This document shows positions 1 to 9,649 of a stretch of DNA of 64,000 nucleotides, one piece after another. The stretch lies in the NCBI RefSeq assembly GCF_001659605.2, contig NC_035171.2:2982325-3046324 (forward strand), read 5' to 3'. Made by a program: the position numbers and the translations under genes. The DNA is from Manihot esculenta. Its lineage: Eukaryota > Streptophyta > Magnoliopsida > Malpighiales > Euphorbiaceae. Positions within the stretch are counted from its first letter, which is position 1. Every line of letters begins with the position of its first letter. Under the pieces are notes generated by a model, which worked only from the letters and a program-made list of their open reading frames with translations, made no database searches and was not told where the DNA came from.

Positions 1-3
1 AAT

Positions 4-1236
4 TCAAGGCAAGGCTATAAGGAATTTCAAGCTGAGGTCAGAGAGAAAGATTCTGCAATTCTTTTATTGACTTGAATTATTTATTCTCTCTGTCAACCTT
101 GACTTCAAGATTTATACCATATGTTAGCTAAAATGGATTAGCAATTTGGAATGCAGGCACAACTGTTGATGATTGTTCATCACAGAAACTTGGTTTCTCT
201 AATTGGCTACTGTGATGACCGTCATAATAAGGCTCTGATTTATGAATACAAGGTTAATGGAAATTTGCGAGAGCATTTATCAGGTAACCAACTTATTCTA
301 TGCCTCTCATTTTTCTTGAACAACACCAACTGAAAGAGAAGATTGTTTACATATTTTGATTGCAGAGACAAGTGGAAGTACTTTGAATTGGAATGAAAGA
401 CTTCATATTGCAGCAGATGCAGCACACGGTTCCTATCTGATCCATTTCAGATTATTTAACTTTTCTCTTCATTGATAATTTCTTACTTCTTTGAGTCATC
501 TAATTCTCTATGGGGAGTTGCAGGACTGGAATATCTACATAACGGTTGCAAGCCACCCATAATCCACAGGGATTTGAAGACTTCCAACATCTTATTGAAT
601 GAAAAATTGGGAGCAAAGATATCTGATTTCGGGCTATCAAGAGCTTTCACAAATGAAAGTGGTTCACATATAACAACTCGTCCTGCAGGCACACTCGGCT
701 ACCTGGATCCTCAGTAGGTTCTCATCTCCACATTTATTCTAATGCTCTCTAAACTTTTTCAGCTGGTGATCTGCTGATATCCAGTTTCTTTTCATTTTTC
801 AATTAGGGCTCAGTCATCAGGAAACTTTAATAAGAAAAGCGACATATACAGCTTTGGGATAATTCTACTTGAGCTGATAACTGGTCAACCTGCCATAAGA
901 AGAGACTTCAATGGAGAAATTATTCGAATACAAGAGTGGGTTACACCAATATTTGAGAATGGCGATGTCAGAAGCATAGTTGATCCCAGGCTACAGGGAG
1001 ACTTCGATACCAATTCTGCCTGGAAAGCTGTGGAAATAGCTCTGTCCTGTGTACTGAATACAGCAACTCGAAGGCCAGACATGACTGATGTATTGATTGA
1101 ACTGAAGGAATGTTTGGGTATGGTAACAGCTGTTGTTGGATCTCAGAGGATGGATAGAGGAAGGACAAGATCCATCAATTCACTTGAAATGAGGTCTTTG
1201 GAAATCTACACTGAAACGGCTCCTAGTCCAAGGTAG
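4..1236 (+). CDS. Receptor-like Ser/Thr kinase, 3' exons (copy 1, 5' end outside window)
   Basis: This is the C-terminal half of a plasma-membrane receptor kinase, which phosphorylates Ser/Thr residues downstream of an extracellular domain. Five exons can be placed by splice sites: up to 36, 157-283, 366-428, 524-713 and 807-1236; phases fit throughout. Seen: the GYKEF block, [12 protein letters not shown] (subdomains IV-V), the catalytic [11 protein letters not shown] loop, DFGLSR, and GTLGYLDP in the activation segment, then [16 protein letters not shown]. The TAG after GYLDPQ is not a stop in the message, because the donor CA|GTAGGT at 714 removes it. Intron layout and motifs resemble LRR-I (malectin-like LRR) kinases; that assignment is from family knowledge. 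No break is seen in the visible exons. The ATP-binding lobe, membrane span and ectodomain lie left of the window, so whether the gene is intact is unknown. A second copy lies at 27527-28761. Confidence 0.82.
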
Positions 1237-1255
1237 TCTCATATCACGTCCCGAT

Positions 1256-1263
1256 GTCAATGG
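1256..1263. repeat. hAT target site duplication, left
   Basis: GTCAATGG, 8 bp, identical to 3548-3555. It is present once at the empty paralogous site near 28777. Confidence 0.92.
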
Positions 1264-1274
1264 TAGGGGTGTGC

Positions 1275-1425
1275 ATCGGTCGGTTCGGTTCGGTACCGAA
1301 TCGAACCGGCCAAAACCGAATTAACCGAATTGTTTCAAAATGTAAACCGAACCGAACCAAATAAGATAAAAAACCGAACCGAATCGAACCGAACCGGTTC
1401 GGTTCGGTTCGGTTCAAAACCGATT
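1275..1425. repeat. hAT subterminal repeat cluster, left
   Basis: About 150 bp dense in GGTTCGG and its complement CCGAACC, in both orientations, just inside the left terminus. Subterminal clusters of short repeats are typical transposase-binding regions of hAT elements. The mirror cluster lies at 3367-3535. The role is inferred. Confidence 0.75.
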
Positions 1426-2117
1426 TTTGAAACTTTTTTTCTAATTTCATTGAATTATATTATAATTTGGGCCTAATAAAAATTGATTTAAACCTAATAT
1501 ATTTAATTAATCATAAAATTCAATCAATTAATCATAAAATCCAAATTAATCAACAATTCAAACATCAAAACAATATCAACAATTAACCTAATATACTTAA
1601 CCTAATATACTTAATCAAATATAATAGTTAAATTATAAAACAATTCAAACATCAAAACAACATCATCAGAATATAATAATAAGTAGTCCATACTTCATAT
1701 AATCCACTAACAACCAACCATAAATCCACATTCAGATATCCTCCATTTAATAAACATAAAACCTAATAAAATAGTTAATTCCAAAATATCCATCAACAGT
1801 TATATCACCAACAATCAACCCTCTATTCTTCAATTTCTCCATTCTTCAATTTCTCCATTCTTCAAATGCCAAGAAATTATAAACAGCAGTAAACCCGGCC
1901 TTTACTTCTCTCTTGCTTCCCACTGTGGAATAAAGTCATTGAGCTCATCCAGTAAATAAGTCTTTAAGTGCTGATTACTATGAAAGTTAAATTTGATGTT
2001 GGAATTAAATTTTCTGTCTAATTGAAAAATGGTTTGAGCCTTAAATTCATCTGTTTATTTTAGATGTTGATTATTATCAACTCTTACATTTTCTTTTTGT
2101 TTAATATTCTGAAACAG

Positions 2118-2279
2118 CATGTTGAAGATCATCACTTATATTCACTGAATTACATGCATTGGGGTGATCCAAAAATGTGGTATGGGGTCCCAGGGAAGGA
2201 TGCCATTAAATTGGAAGAGGCAATGAGAAAGCATTTACCTGATCTTTTTTAAGAACAACCTGACTTGCTTCATAAGCTG
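2118..2279 (+). pseudogene. Captured JmjC histone demethylase exon
   Basis: This 54-codon stretch encodes HVEDHHLYSLNYMHWGDPK followed by WYGVPG and a KHLPDLF segment. It is the conserved core of the JmjC domain of plant KDM5/JMJ14-type lysine demethylases. The His and Asp-Glu-like positions of HVED belong to the Fe(II)-binding region of the family. It is preceded by an acceptor (ACAG) and followed by a donor (CTG|GTGAGT), so genomic DNA with introns was captured, not a processed transcript. A TAA at 2250-2252 interrupts the frame where a Glu codon is expected. It sits inside the hAT element and is a fragment only. No other JmjC exon was found in the element. Confidence 0.85.
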
Positions 2280-2829
2280 GTGAGTAAAGAAAAACATGAA
2301 AAAAAATATTAGAATTATTAAACTAAAATTCAAATGATTAAAACTAAGAGGTTCCAGTTTTACATTCTGCAAAAAAACACAAACATCTAGACAATTTTGA
2401 CCTAGCCTATTAATGTGTTATGCACTTGCATGGGCACCAAACTTTTCCAAGTTCTGGTACAACCTGACAATTATGATAGAAAAGAAAATTATAATTACAA
2501 GAAACTTGGAAACAGAAGCTCCCAAAACTAAGAGCAGATCTCTAAAATAATTCTTGGCACCACTCGTTTAGCATAAAAAATCAAATAACATAAACAAGAC
2601 GCAGTTCCACAAGCAGTAAATCCATCAAATGAACTGTAGCACTAAAACTAAAGGAAAAAAGAAATCAGCAAAACACTAACAGATCAAAGTAGCAACAAAA
2701 TTTACCAGAAACACAATACCAAAACACTTGAAACAAAACCCAAAAAAGCATAATTCAAACACTTACAGCAACCAAATTTCATCCTAGAAAGAACCCAGAA
2801 ATTACTCACCAAAAAATGTTCTTAAAAAA

Positions 2830-3345
2830 AAAAATACCTGAGCTAACTCTACCAACACGGTGAGACTGAGCAACTGAACCTTCTTTGAGTATTTAGAGTG
2901 TTGTGAATCACCTGTGAGAGAGACGGCTGTGAAACACTGAAACTTACAAGCTAAACTTACAAGCTAAGTTCATGAAACTTACAGTGAGTCTCGCGAGCGA
3001 CGGCTATGAGAGAGAGAGACGCGAGCGATGGCCGTGAGAGAGAGACGCGAAGGGTGGCAGGGTGGGTGGCCGGTGGGTGGCTGTGGGACTAGCGACTGGG
3101 GTGGGTGGCTGTGGCTACGGATTGAAGACGCGAAGGATGGAGATTAGGGATTTGGTTTGAGAGAGACGAAGGTATGCGCCGCGTGGAGAGTGACGACCGA
3201 CGCCGACGATTCCGTGGAGAGTGACGACCGACGCCGACAGTGAGGTGAGGAGTCGTCAACGTTGCTAATTCGCGAGGCGGCGTGGAATGGAGATGGGTAG
3301 CGTGACTCAGGCTTTTAGATTTAGGGCAAATATAAGGGTACATTT
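2830..3345 (-). other. Possible second captured gene fragment (5' UTR-like), hAT interior
   Basis: Read on the minus strand, this stretch is CT-rich with GC-rich patches, and it ends in a plausible donor (CTCAG|GTATTT, near 2838). That resembles a plant gene leader with a first intron. It contains a 25-bp direct repeat beginning GTGGAGAGTGACGACC at 3183 and again at 3214 (31-bp period). No protein family is recognised in any frame. It could equally be ancient sequence of the transposon itself. Confidence 0.35.
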
Positions 3346-3366
3346 CAAAACGACGTAGTTTAGTGA

Positions 3367-3535
3367 TTTCGGTTCGGTTCGGTCTAATCGAAATTTTTGA
3401 ATCTAAAACCGAACCGAACCGAAATCACCGATTTTTCAGAAAATTAAAACCGAACCGAACCGAATTAAAAATAAAACCGAACCAAATTTTTAGTTCGGTT
3501 CGGTTCGGTCAGTTATTTCGGTTTAAACCGAAATC
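3367..3535. repeat. hAT subterminal repeat cluster, right
   Basis: The counterpart of 1275-1425: many copies of GGTTCGG/CCGAACC in both orientations close to the right terminus. The two clusters could fold together into a long imperfect stem. Confidence 0.75.
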
Positions 3536-3547
3536 TGCTCAGCCCTA

Positions 3548-3555
3548 GTCAATGG
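3548..3555. repeat. hAT target site duplication, right
   Basis: GTCAATGG, 8 bp, identical to 1256-1263. Confidence 0.92.
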
Positions 3556-3563
3556 GAGCTGAA

Positions 3564-4038
3564 AATATTTGGTGTGCAAACCTTTATTTTGTATGTTCGC
3601 AGGTAATAATTAGATAACTATATTTTAATTCTTATATTATAATTAACGAATTAATTTATATATTTTTTCTTTTCATAATATTCTTATTGTACTACACAAT
3701 ACAAATAAAAGAAACTTTTTTATTTAAAAACTTAAATCCTCTTTCTTCTTTTGTCATTCATCCAAAGGTGAATGGCAAGTTGATAGAGATGTATTATGAA
3801 ATTTGAAAATTTTATTGTAAATTTATATATTTTCATTGCTTATAATAGTAGTAAAAATGGTTTAGTTGTATAAAGTGTTTGAATGAATGAAAGTATTTGT
3901 TTTATAATATTTACTTTGACCGTAAAAGATAAGAGAATTGAAAATGGTAAAAATTTTAAGAAAACTACTAACTTTAAATCTAAATTTTGATTTATTTTAA
4001 TATATAAAAATTAAAGAAATTAAGTGTTTATAATTACT
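3564..4038. repeat. Direct repeat R1 (receptor-kinase 3' flank)
   Basis: AT-rich sequence just downstream of kinase copy 1 and the hAT element, starting at AATATTTGGTGTGCAA. A diverged second copy lies at 5485-5965 and a third follows kinase copy 2 (28796-29264). No coding capacity is seen. Confidence 0.8.
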
Positions 4039-4868
4039 ACAATAAAATTATTACCTCTAAACTAAGTCATAGATGATTTGATACTGACGTGTAGACCCTC
4101 TCTAAATCTATTATATTTCGCTTCCTCAAAAGGCAATGTGTCTAAAATAAAATAATAGAGGTCTCAAACTTGTCAACATACTCTCTTACTGAGAAGCTTC
4201 CTTGAAACAACCCGAAAAAGGTATCCTGTTTTCACTTCCTGTAACTTTCTGATAAATACTCTTGGCAAAATTCATATACAAGTTGATCCCAAGTCAAGTC
4301 AATCTGACTCCATGTCTGCGATGTATGCTATCAAACTCACTATCGGCCTTACCCTGAAGTAATCCATGTACATTATCTACCTTACTGCATCGGTCAACTT
4401 AATTAATTCAAACACTTTTATCACTTTTTTTAACCATTTATTTGCAATATCAGCATTAAAAGAACCCTAAAAATCATAAGCCCTCAAACGCTTAGCACGA
4501 TCCACTATCTCCCATTAATCTCTAAGTTTAGTTATAACTACTTGTACCACAAAATCACCTAGGTCTGTATTTATCTGAAAAGGAATAGCCGATGCTATAG
4601 GTGAAACAAGAGGTGGAGTTACAGGTGTAACAGGAGGTGCAACTACAGGTGTCGAGGAAGGTGGTGGTGCAGTCGGATATGCCCCTGATTCAATACCTTG
4701 AGAAGCAGAATCTCTATGCTCATCTCCACTCTCAGTTAAAACATGATCTGCCACCCCTTCTAGAGGTGGAGGTGTAACTGTAGGATCCCTAGGAGGTCGG
4801 CCAATATTAGCTAATCTAACTGTATGAATACCATAGTCTCGACTTCTATTACCTACTCTAGGCGGCAT
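4039..4868 (-). pseudogene. Decayed Ty3/gypsy gag (minus strand), copy 1
   Basis: On the minus strand an ATG at 4868 opens a proline-rich leader beginning MPPRVGNRSR that stays open for 117 codons. Downstream, similarity to a gypsy Retrotrans_gag capsid continues in broken frames: an AKRL segment, a WLKKVIKVFEL segment and an EEAKYNRFREGL segment, with several stops. A tRNA-Met-type primer site lies upstream at about 4958-4976 (reverse complement close to TGGTATCAGAGC). No protease or polymerase follows, because the fragment ends at direct repeat R1. A parallel copy lies at 29265-30110. Confidence 0.65.
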
Positions 4869-4977
4869 TGTCCTACAAATAAAAATACAAAAAGAATTAT
4901 TAGAATATAATTAAGAACACTAACCCGAAAAAAAGTCTACAGAATCTATAAATCTAAGCTCTGATATCAAAAATTAT

Positions 4978-5484
4978 CACACCCGCTCTCTAACCTGTAG
5001 GGACGGATATGACTAGAAAACTGACATATTTTTTCCTGAATATATATATATAATGAATACGTATAATCTGCCATAATTTTAAAATATAAGAAAAAAACAT
5101 GAAAGAGAAGATTAGTGGCTAGTCTAGTTAATTCATAATATATTTACACCACTATTTCCTCTATAAAGATAAAAAAAAAATTATATATATACACCAAATA
5201 AAATACATCCAGTAGTATGAGCGTATGCACTCCAAGGCTTAGCCTGGTGGAAAGTGCATCCTGTAGCCTTGAAAGGTCTAAGGTTCGATTCCCCCAACCC
5301 CTATTTCAAAAAAAAAAAAGTAGTATGAGCGTATAATTTATATATCATTCTCCAAAATTACAAAAAGTTATAAAGGACTTAGGATTGGTCCGATCTCCAC
5401 CAGACTCTGAAACTGAAGAAGTGGAAGAAAGGACAATACTAGAAGATGTAGACGTCTAGGAGTGGATCAACTAAAAGAATCTCT
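4978..5484 (-). mobile_element. Truncated gypsy LTR (minus strand), copy 1
   Basis: The sequence next to the primer site starts with an ATCACACCC-type end (TGTCACACCC in the copy at 30209), as expected for the inner end of a 5' LTR read on the minus strand. It is cut off at 5484, where sequence switches to direct repeat R2. A SINE is inserted in it at 5227-5318. Longer homologues lie at 30209-31128 and 14212-15066. Confidence 0.6.
5227..5318 (+). mobile_element. tRNA-derived SINE with poly(A) tail
   Basis: This 92-bp element has RNA polymerase III-like boxes: an A-box-like TAGCCTGGTGG and a near-perfect B box GGTTCGATTCC. It ends in an A-tract. It is flanked by a perfect 16-bp duplication AGTAGTATGAGCGTAT (5211-5226 and 5319-5334). 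The homologous LTR at about 30490-30510 has the undisturbed site. Long variable target duplications and an A-tail indicate insertion by LINE-type target-primed reverse transcription. It encodes no protein. It is unusually short for a SINE. Confidence 0.88.
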
Positions 5485-5965
5485 AATATTTGGTGTGCAA
5501 GACTTTATTTTGTATGTTCATAGATAATAATTGGATAAATTATATTTTAATCTTTATATTATAATTAATGGATCATTGTATATATTTTTTCTTCGCACAA
5601 TACTTTTATTGTACTATACAACACATATAAAAGAAATTTTTATATCTAAGAACCCAAATCCTCCTTCTTCCTTTCTCATTCTCTCCTCCAAAGGTAAATG
5701 GCAAGTTGATAGATGTGTATTATGAAATTTAAAAACTTTATTATAAATTTGTATATTTTTGTTGCTTATAACAGTAGCAAGAATGGTTTAGTTGTATTAG
5801 GTGTTTGAATGAATAGAAGTGTTTATTTTGTAATGTTTGTTTTACCTGCGAAAGATAGGAGGAATTAAAAATGGTGGAAATTTTGAGAAATCTATAGATT
5901 TTAAATCTAAAGACCAATCTGTTTTAATATATAAAAATTAAAAGATTTAAGTGTTTATAATTACT
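5485..5965. repeat. Direct repeat R2 (second copy of kinase 3' flank)
   Basis: Parallels 3564-4038 over about 475 bp with scattered substitutions. Its left edge joins the gypsy LTR remnant at a short shared AATATT, which suggests recombination at microhomology. Confidence 0.78.
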
Positions 5966-6395
5966 TGAATTCTATACCCAAAAATTTGTAAAATAGCAGT
6001 AAGTCAAAAAAATTTCAAATCTTTTTGTGTTTGTGTATAAGAAAAAAAAAGTTAATATTATATATTTAGTTTCATTTTATACTAAGAGAATTGAAAATTT
6101 GAAAGTTTTGAGAAAGTTACAGATTTTTGAATTCAGATACTATTCATTTTAATACATTAAAATTGAAGGATTTAAATATTTATAATTATTTAAATTTTAT
6201 ATCCTAAAAATTTAAGAAATGACGACAAGTCTGATAATTTTAAATTATTTTGTATTTATGTATAAAAAGAAAGGAATTAATGTTATATATTTAGTTTGAT
6301 TTAATAATAATGAAATTGAAAATGGTAAAAATTTTGAGAAAACTGCAGATTTTGAATTCAGTATTGATCTGATTAAATACTTAAAAACTGCAGAA
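5868..6395. repeat. Degenerate tandem repeat, ~215 bp period
   Basis: About three diverged units share a block reading approximately GAAATTGAAAATGG, then AATTTTGAGAAA and a TGCAGATTTTGAATTCA-like segment, near 5868, 6084 and 6305. The first unit overlaps the end of R2, so the repeat appears to have grown from the kinase 3' flank. Confidence 0.5.
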
Positions 6396-9223
6396 TGAAA
6401 AAAAAAAAAAGAGGATATAGATTTTTAAATATAAAAATTTCTTTTAGAGGTGTAGTATGGTGTAATAAGAATATCGTGGAAAGAAAACATAATTTTTAGA
6501 GATTTGACCAGCTATTTATATTTAAATTAACGGAGAAATTGATAAAGAAACCGTACACCAGACATAATGAAAATAAAAACATATGAATTTAAATATTTAA
6601 ATTTTAAAAATATAAAAATTAATTTAATAATTATAATATAATTTAAAAATTAAAGTTTAATTTATTCATAATAATTTTATGAAATAAGTGAAACCTAGGT
6701 TTTACGAAGAAAAAAATTAGTCTCCTTTAAATTTCCATCGGATAAGAGAGACTGTATTAAATTGAGATCTAAGCTTTAAGACTTGCTTAACATATTCTCA
6801 CTCCTGAATAAGCTTACAACATCGACATCTGAACCATTAAAATCAAGTTATGAGTGACTTGAACTATATCAACCGTTAATTTAATTTTTTTTAAAATTTT
6901 TTAAATGAAACTCATATTCATATTTAAATACTATTTTAAATTAAATCTTTAATGAAATTAATAAAAAATATTTTCCTAATGAAAAATACGGAGTACTTTT
7001 TATTATAAAATCAATATCAAACCTTAATTTTAAAAAAAATTATAAAATATTTTTTATAATATTAAAATATAAATATATAAATAAGCATTTAGCAAATAAA
7101 AAGTTTAAATTTTTTTTATCAATTATAACTTAATTTTAAATGTTTATTTCAATAATATAACTACTTCACTAATTTTAACCAATAATAGTTAAATTAAAAT
7201 TTTATTATTTATGAAAAATTATTATTTAAATTTTTATATTACAAGAAAATTTACTAATTGATTTCTTAATTTTAAAAATATATTAAAATATTTTTAATAT
7301 TTTAAAAAAATTTAATAATTAATTTTTATATTAATTTTAATAATTATTTATTTTATTATTTAATCCATATAAATTTAAAAAAACTTATTAATTTATCTCT
7401 CAATTTTATCAAAAATTTACTTATTAATCTCTTGAAAGTATTATAAATTTTAAAATTAAATATATTATTAATAATTAAAACAACATTTTATTAAATAATT
7501 AGAATTATGATAATATTTTAATATTTTCATTAAAAATTTAAATTGCTATTGTTTATTTTCCTATTATCATTTTTTAATTTAAAATTTTTATTTAAAATTT
7601 AATATTATCAAAGTTAAATTTATTTCAATAATATTATCTTAATTTTGATATTTTTATTTATTAATGTATATAACTAAAATTTAAAATTTTATTTATAATA
7701 AATATTAATTTTTTTTAATATTCAAATATAATTATTGATAATTAAAAAAACAACATATTATTTAATAATTTTATATTATCAAATTATTTATACTGTTCAT
7801 AATGATTTAAACTTTAATTTAAAAATTGAAATATTTATTTAAAAATATATTTTTATCATAATTAATAATATATAAAAAATATATAAATTCAGATTTCAAT
7901 TATTATATTAAATAATATATGGTCAAAAAATAAAATTTTAGCACTTTTGTATTTATAAAGATTTTCGTTTTTAAATTTAAAGAAAAAATTATCATTTTTT
8001 TGTTGTTTTTTTTTATTTTATGGAATGCTTAAAAAAATTATATATTTTGAATAAAAAATTATGTGTATTTTTTTAAAATTACAGTTTGTATAAATAATAT
8101 ATAAAATATCTAAAAAATTAAATTAAATATAAATAAAAATAAAAATAATGTAATAGTAAAAAATCATAAAATCAAAAAGAAAAATTATTTAACCTTTAAA
8201 TATTATCAGTAATTTAATAAATATAATAATTTTGAATAATTTGAAATTCATCTATAATTTATTTCATTATAATTTTTTGAATTAAATGCAAAAATATACA
8301 TATAAAAAAAGTAATTTTAGATAATTTTAAATTCATGTACATATAATAAAATAAATTATTATTAACTGAATAAAATTCATTATCATTATAGTTTTTAAAT
8401 ATATTTAAGAATCCATTTATTTCATTATAGTTTTTAAATAAATTTAAGAATGTGCATTTTGATAAATAAAACTATAAATTTTAATAAAAATATTTAAATT
8501 AAAATAAAAAAAATATTTAAATTATTTCACATATTATTTCTAATAAAAATTAAATGAAAGGAAAATATAAAATATATCCGCTAATAAAAAAGTAGATAGA
8601 ATTGATGAAGAATCAACAATTTTATCCTATTTACATAGGAAAATCCTTTTCTTTATTTAATTCCACAAAAAAATTATACTCTTTTCTTTGAAAAAAAAAA
8701 CCATTCTCTTGTAAAATTATTTTTTTTTATCTATTAAAATGAATAATTATATAAGATATTTGTTCAGTTCAAAATTTTAAATTAAAAATTTAAAAAAAAT
8801 GTACATACCTATTCTTTAATATATTTGTTAACCGAACATTCGATTAATATTTCAGCATTATTAAATATAATACTATAAATTATTTTATTTATATTAATAA
8901 TATTGAAATTAAGTCTCTATCTGCAATATAATTAAAATAAAAATATAAAATTTATATTTTATTTCTTATATTTTTTATAAAATTACATAATATTAAAAAA
9001 ATTTATGACACATATAATTAAACCTTTCAATAAATTCAGCATTTGAAACATTACAATCGTAGCATCTCGCTTCACCATTATTATAAATTTTTTTACTGTA
9101 TTTTCTATAAGTTTTATACCATGAATTATTCTTATTCAAAATAATTTATAATATTTCTTTAAAATAATATTCAGTATTCTAAAAATTAAATATAATTATA
9201 AATTATATTATTATATTTAAAAA
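6396..9223. other. AT-rich intergenic DNA, nothing recognised
   Basis: About 2.8 kb of very AT-rich sequence with many homopolymer runs. No long reading frame, RNA gene or recognisable transposon end was seen on either strand. Confidence 0.7.
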
Positions 9224-9406
9224 TGGTTACAGATAGAAAGTAAACATGTTAATATAGAAAATAAATATTGATAGATGGATTAATTACTTAATTTTAGAAA
9301 TTGTATAATCATAGATTTGATTTTTCTTCTTATTTAGATATCGTCTCTCATGTATAAATAGGTTATAATTTCTATTGTGAAATACAACAAATATTATCAT
9401 TTTATA
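9224..9406 (+). repeat. Copia 5' LTR
   Basis: Matches 12582-12765 with many small differences, for example the AACATGTTAATATAG and ATACAACAAATATTATC blocks in both. Contains TATAAATAGG at about 9353, a likely TATA box. The divergence implies an old insertion. Confidence 0.8.
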
Positions 9407-9649
9407 TGTTATTAGAGTCATTCTCGTAGAGATTTTTTTTTCTCTCATCAAGTTTTAAATTTTTGGAGGCTTAGGGCTCCTGTTCTTTTGTGTTACCCAT
9501 CTAAGGTAATATTTGTCTCTTATTGTCCACCTAGAGAGGACGCCGAAGTTGCCTTGCAACCCGCTTGTCAGATCTGTGGTTCGTTTGCCGTTTGAATGTT
9601 GGATGGAGGCGTTTTTTTGTACTGTTTACTGGGTTAGATTTTGTTATCT

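Larger units (their letters stand above)
1264..3547. mobile_element. Non-autonomous hAT transposon carrying captured gene DNA
   Basis: The element is bounded by imperfect 12-bp terminal inverted repeats: TAGGGGTGTGCA on the left, and TGCTCAGCCCTA on the right, which matches the left end at 10 of 12 positions when reversed. It is flanked by a perfect 8-bp target duplication GTCAATGG (1256-1263 and 3548-3555). An 8-bp duplication with a TAGGG-type end is the signature of the hAT superfamily. The paralogous locus reads straight through at about 28777 with one copy of the target, which confirms an insertion. No transposase is encoded in the 2284 bp, so it depends on an enzyme in trans. The ends are rich in GGTTCGG/CCGAACC repeats. 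The interior holds a JmjC exon with its introns and a second gene-like, GA-rich stretch. Confidence 0.9.

Noticed and set aside
714..720. TAG stop after GYLDPQ in kinase copy 1
   Set aside because: It lies in an intron: donor CA|GTAGGT at 714 and acceptor before 807 restore frame, and the same layout is in copy 2.
3089..3343. 84-codon minus-strand frame in the hAT interior
   Set aside because: Low-complexity Ser/Arg/His content from a CT-rich region. More likely leader-type DNA than a protein.
5227..5318. Functional tRNA gene
   Set aside because: A and B boxes are present, but there is a poly(A) tail and a 16-bp TSD and no full cloverleaf, so it is a SINE.
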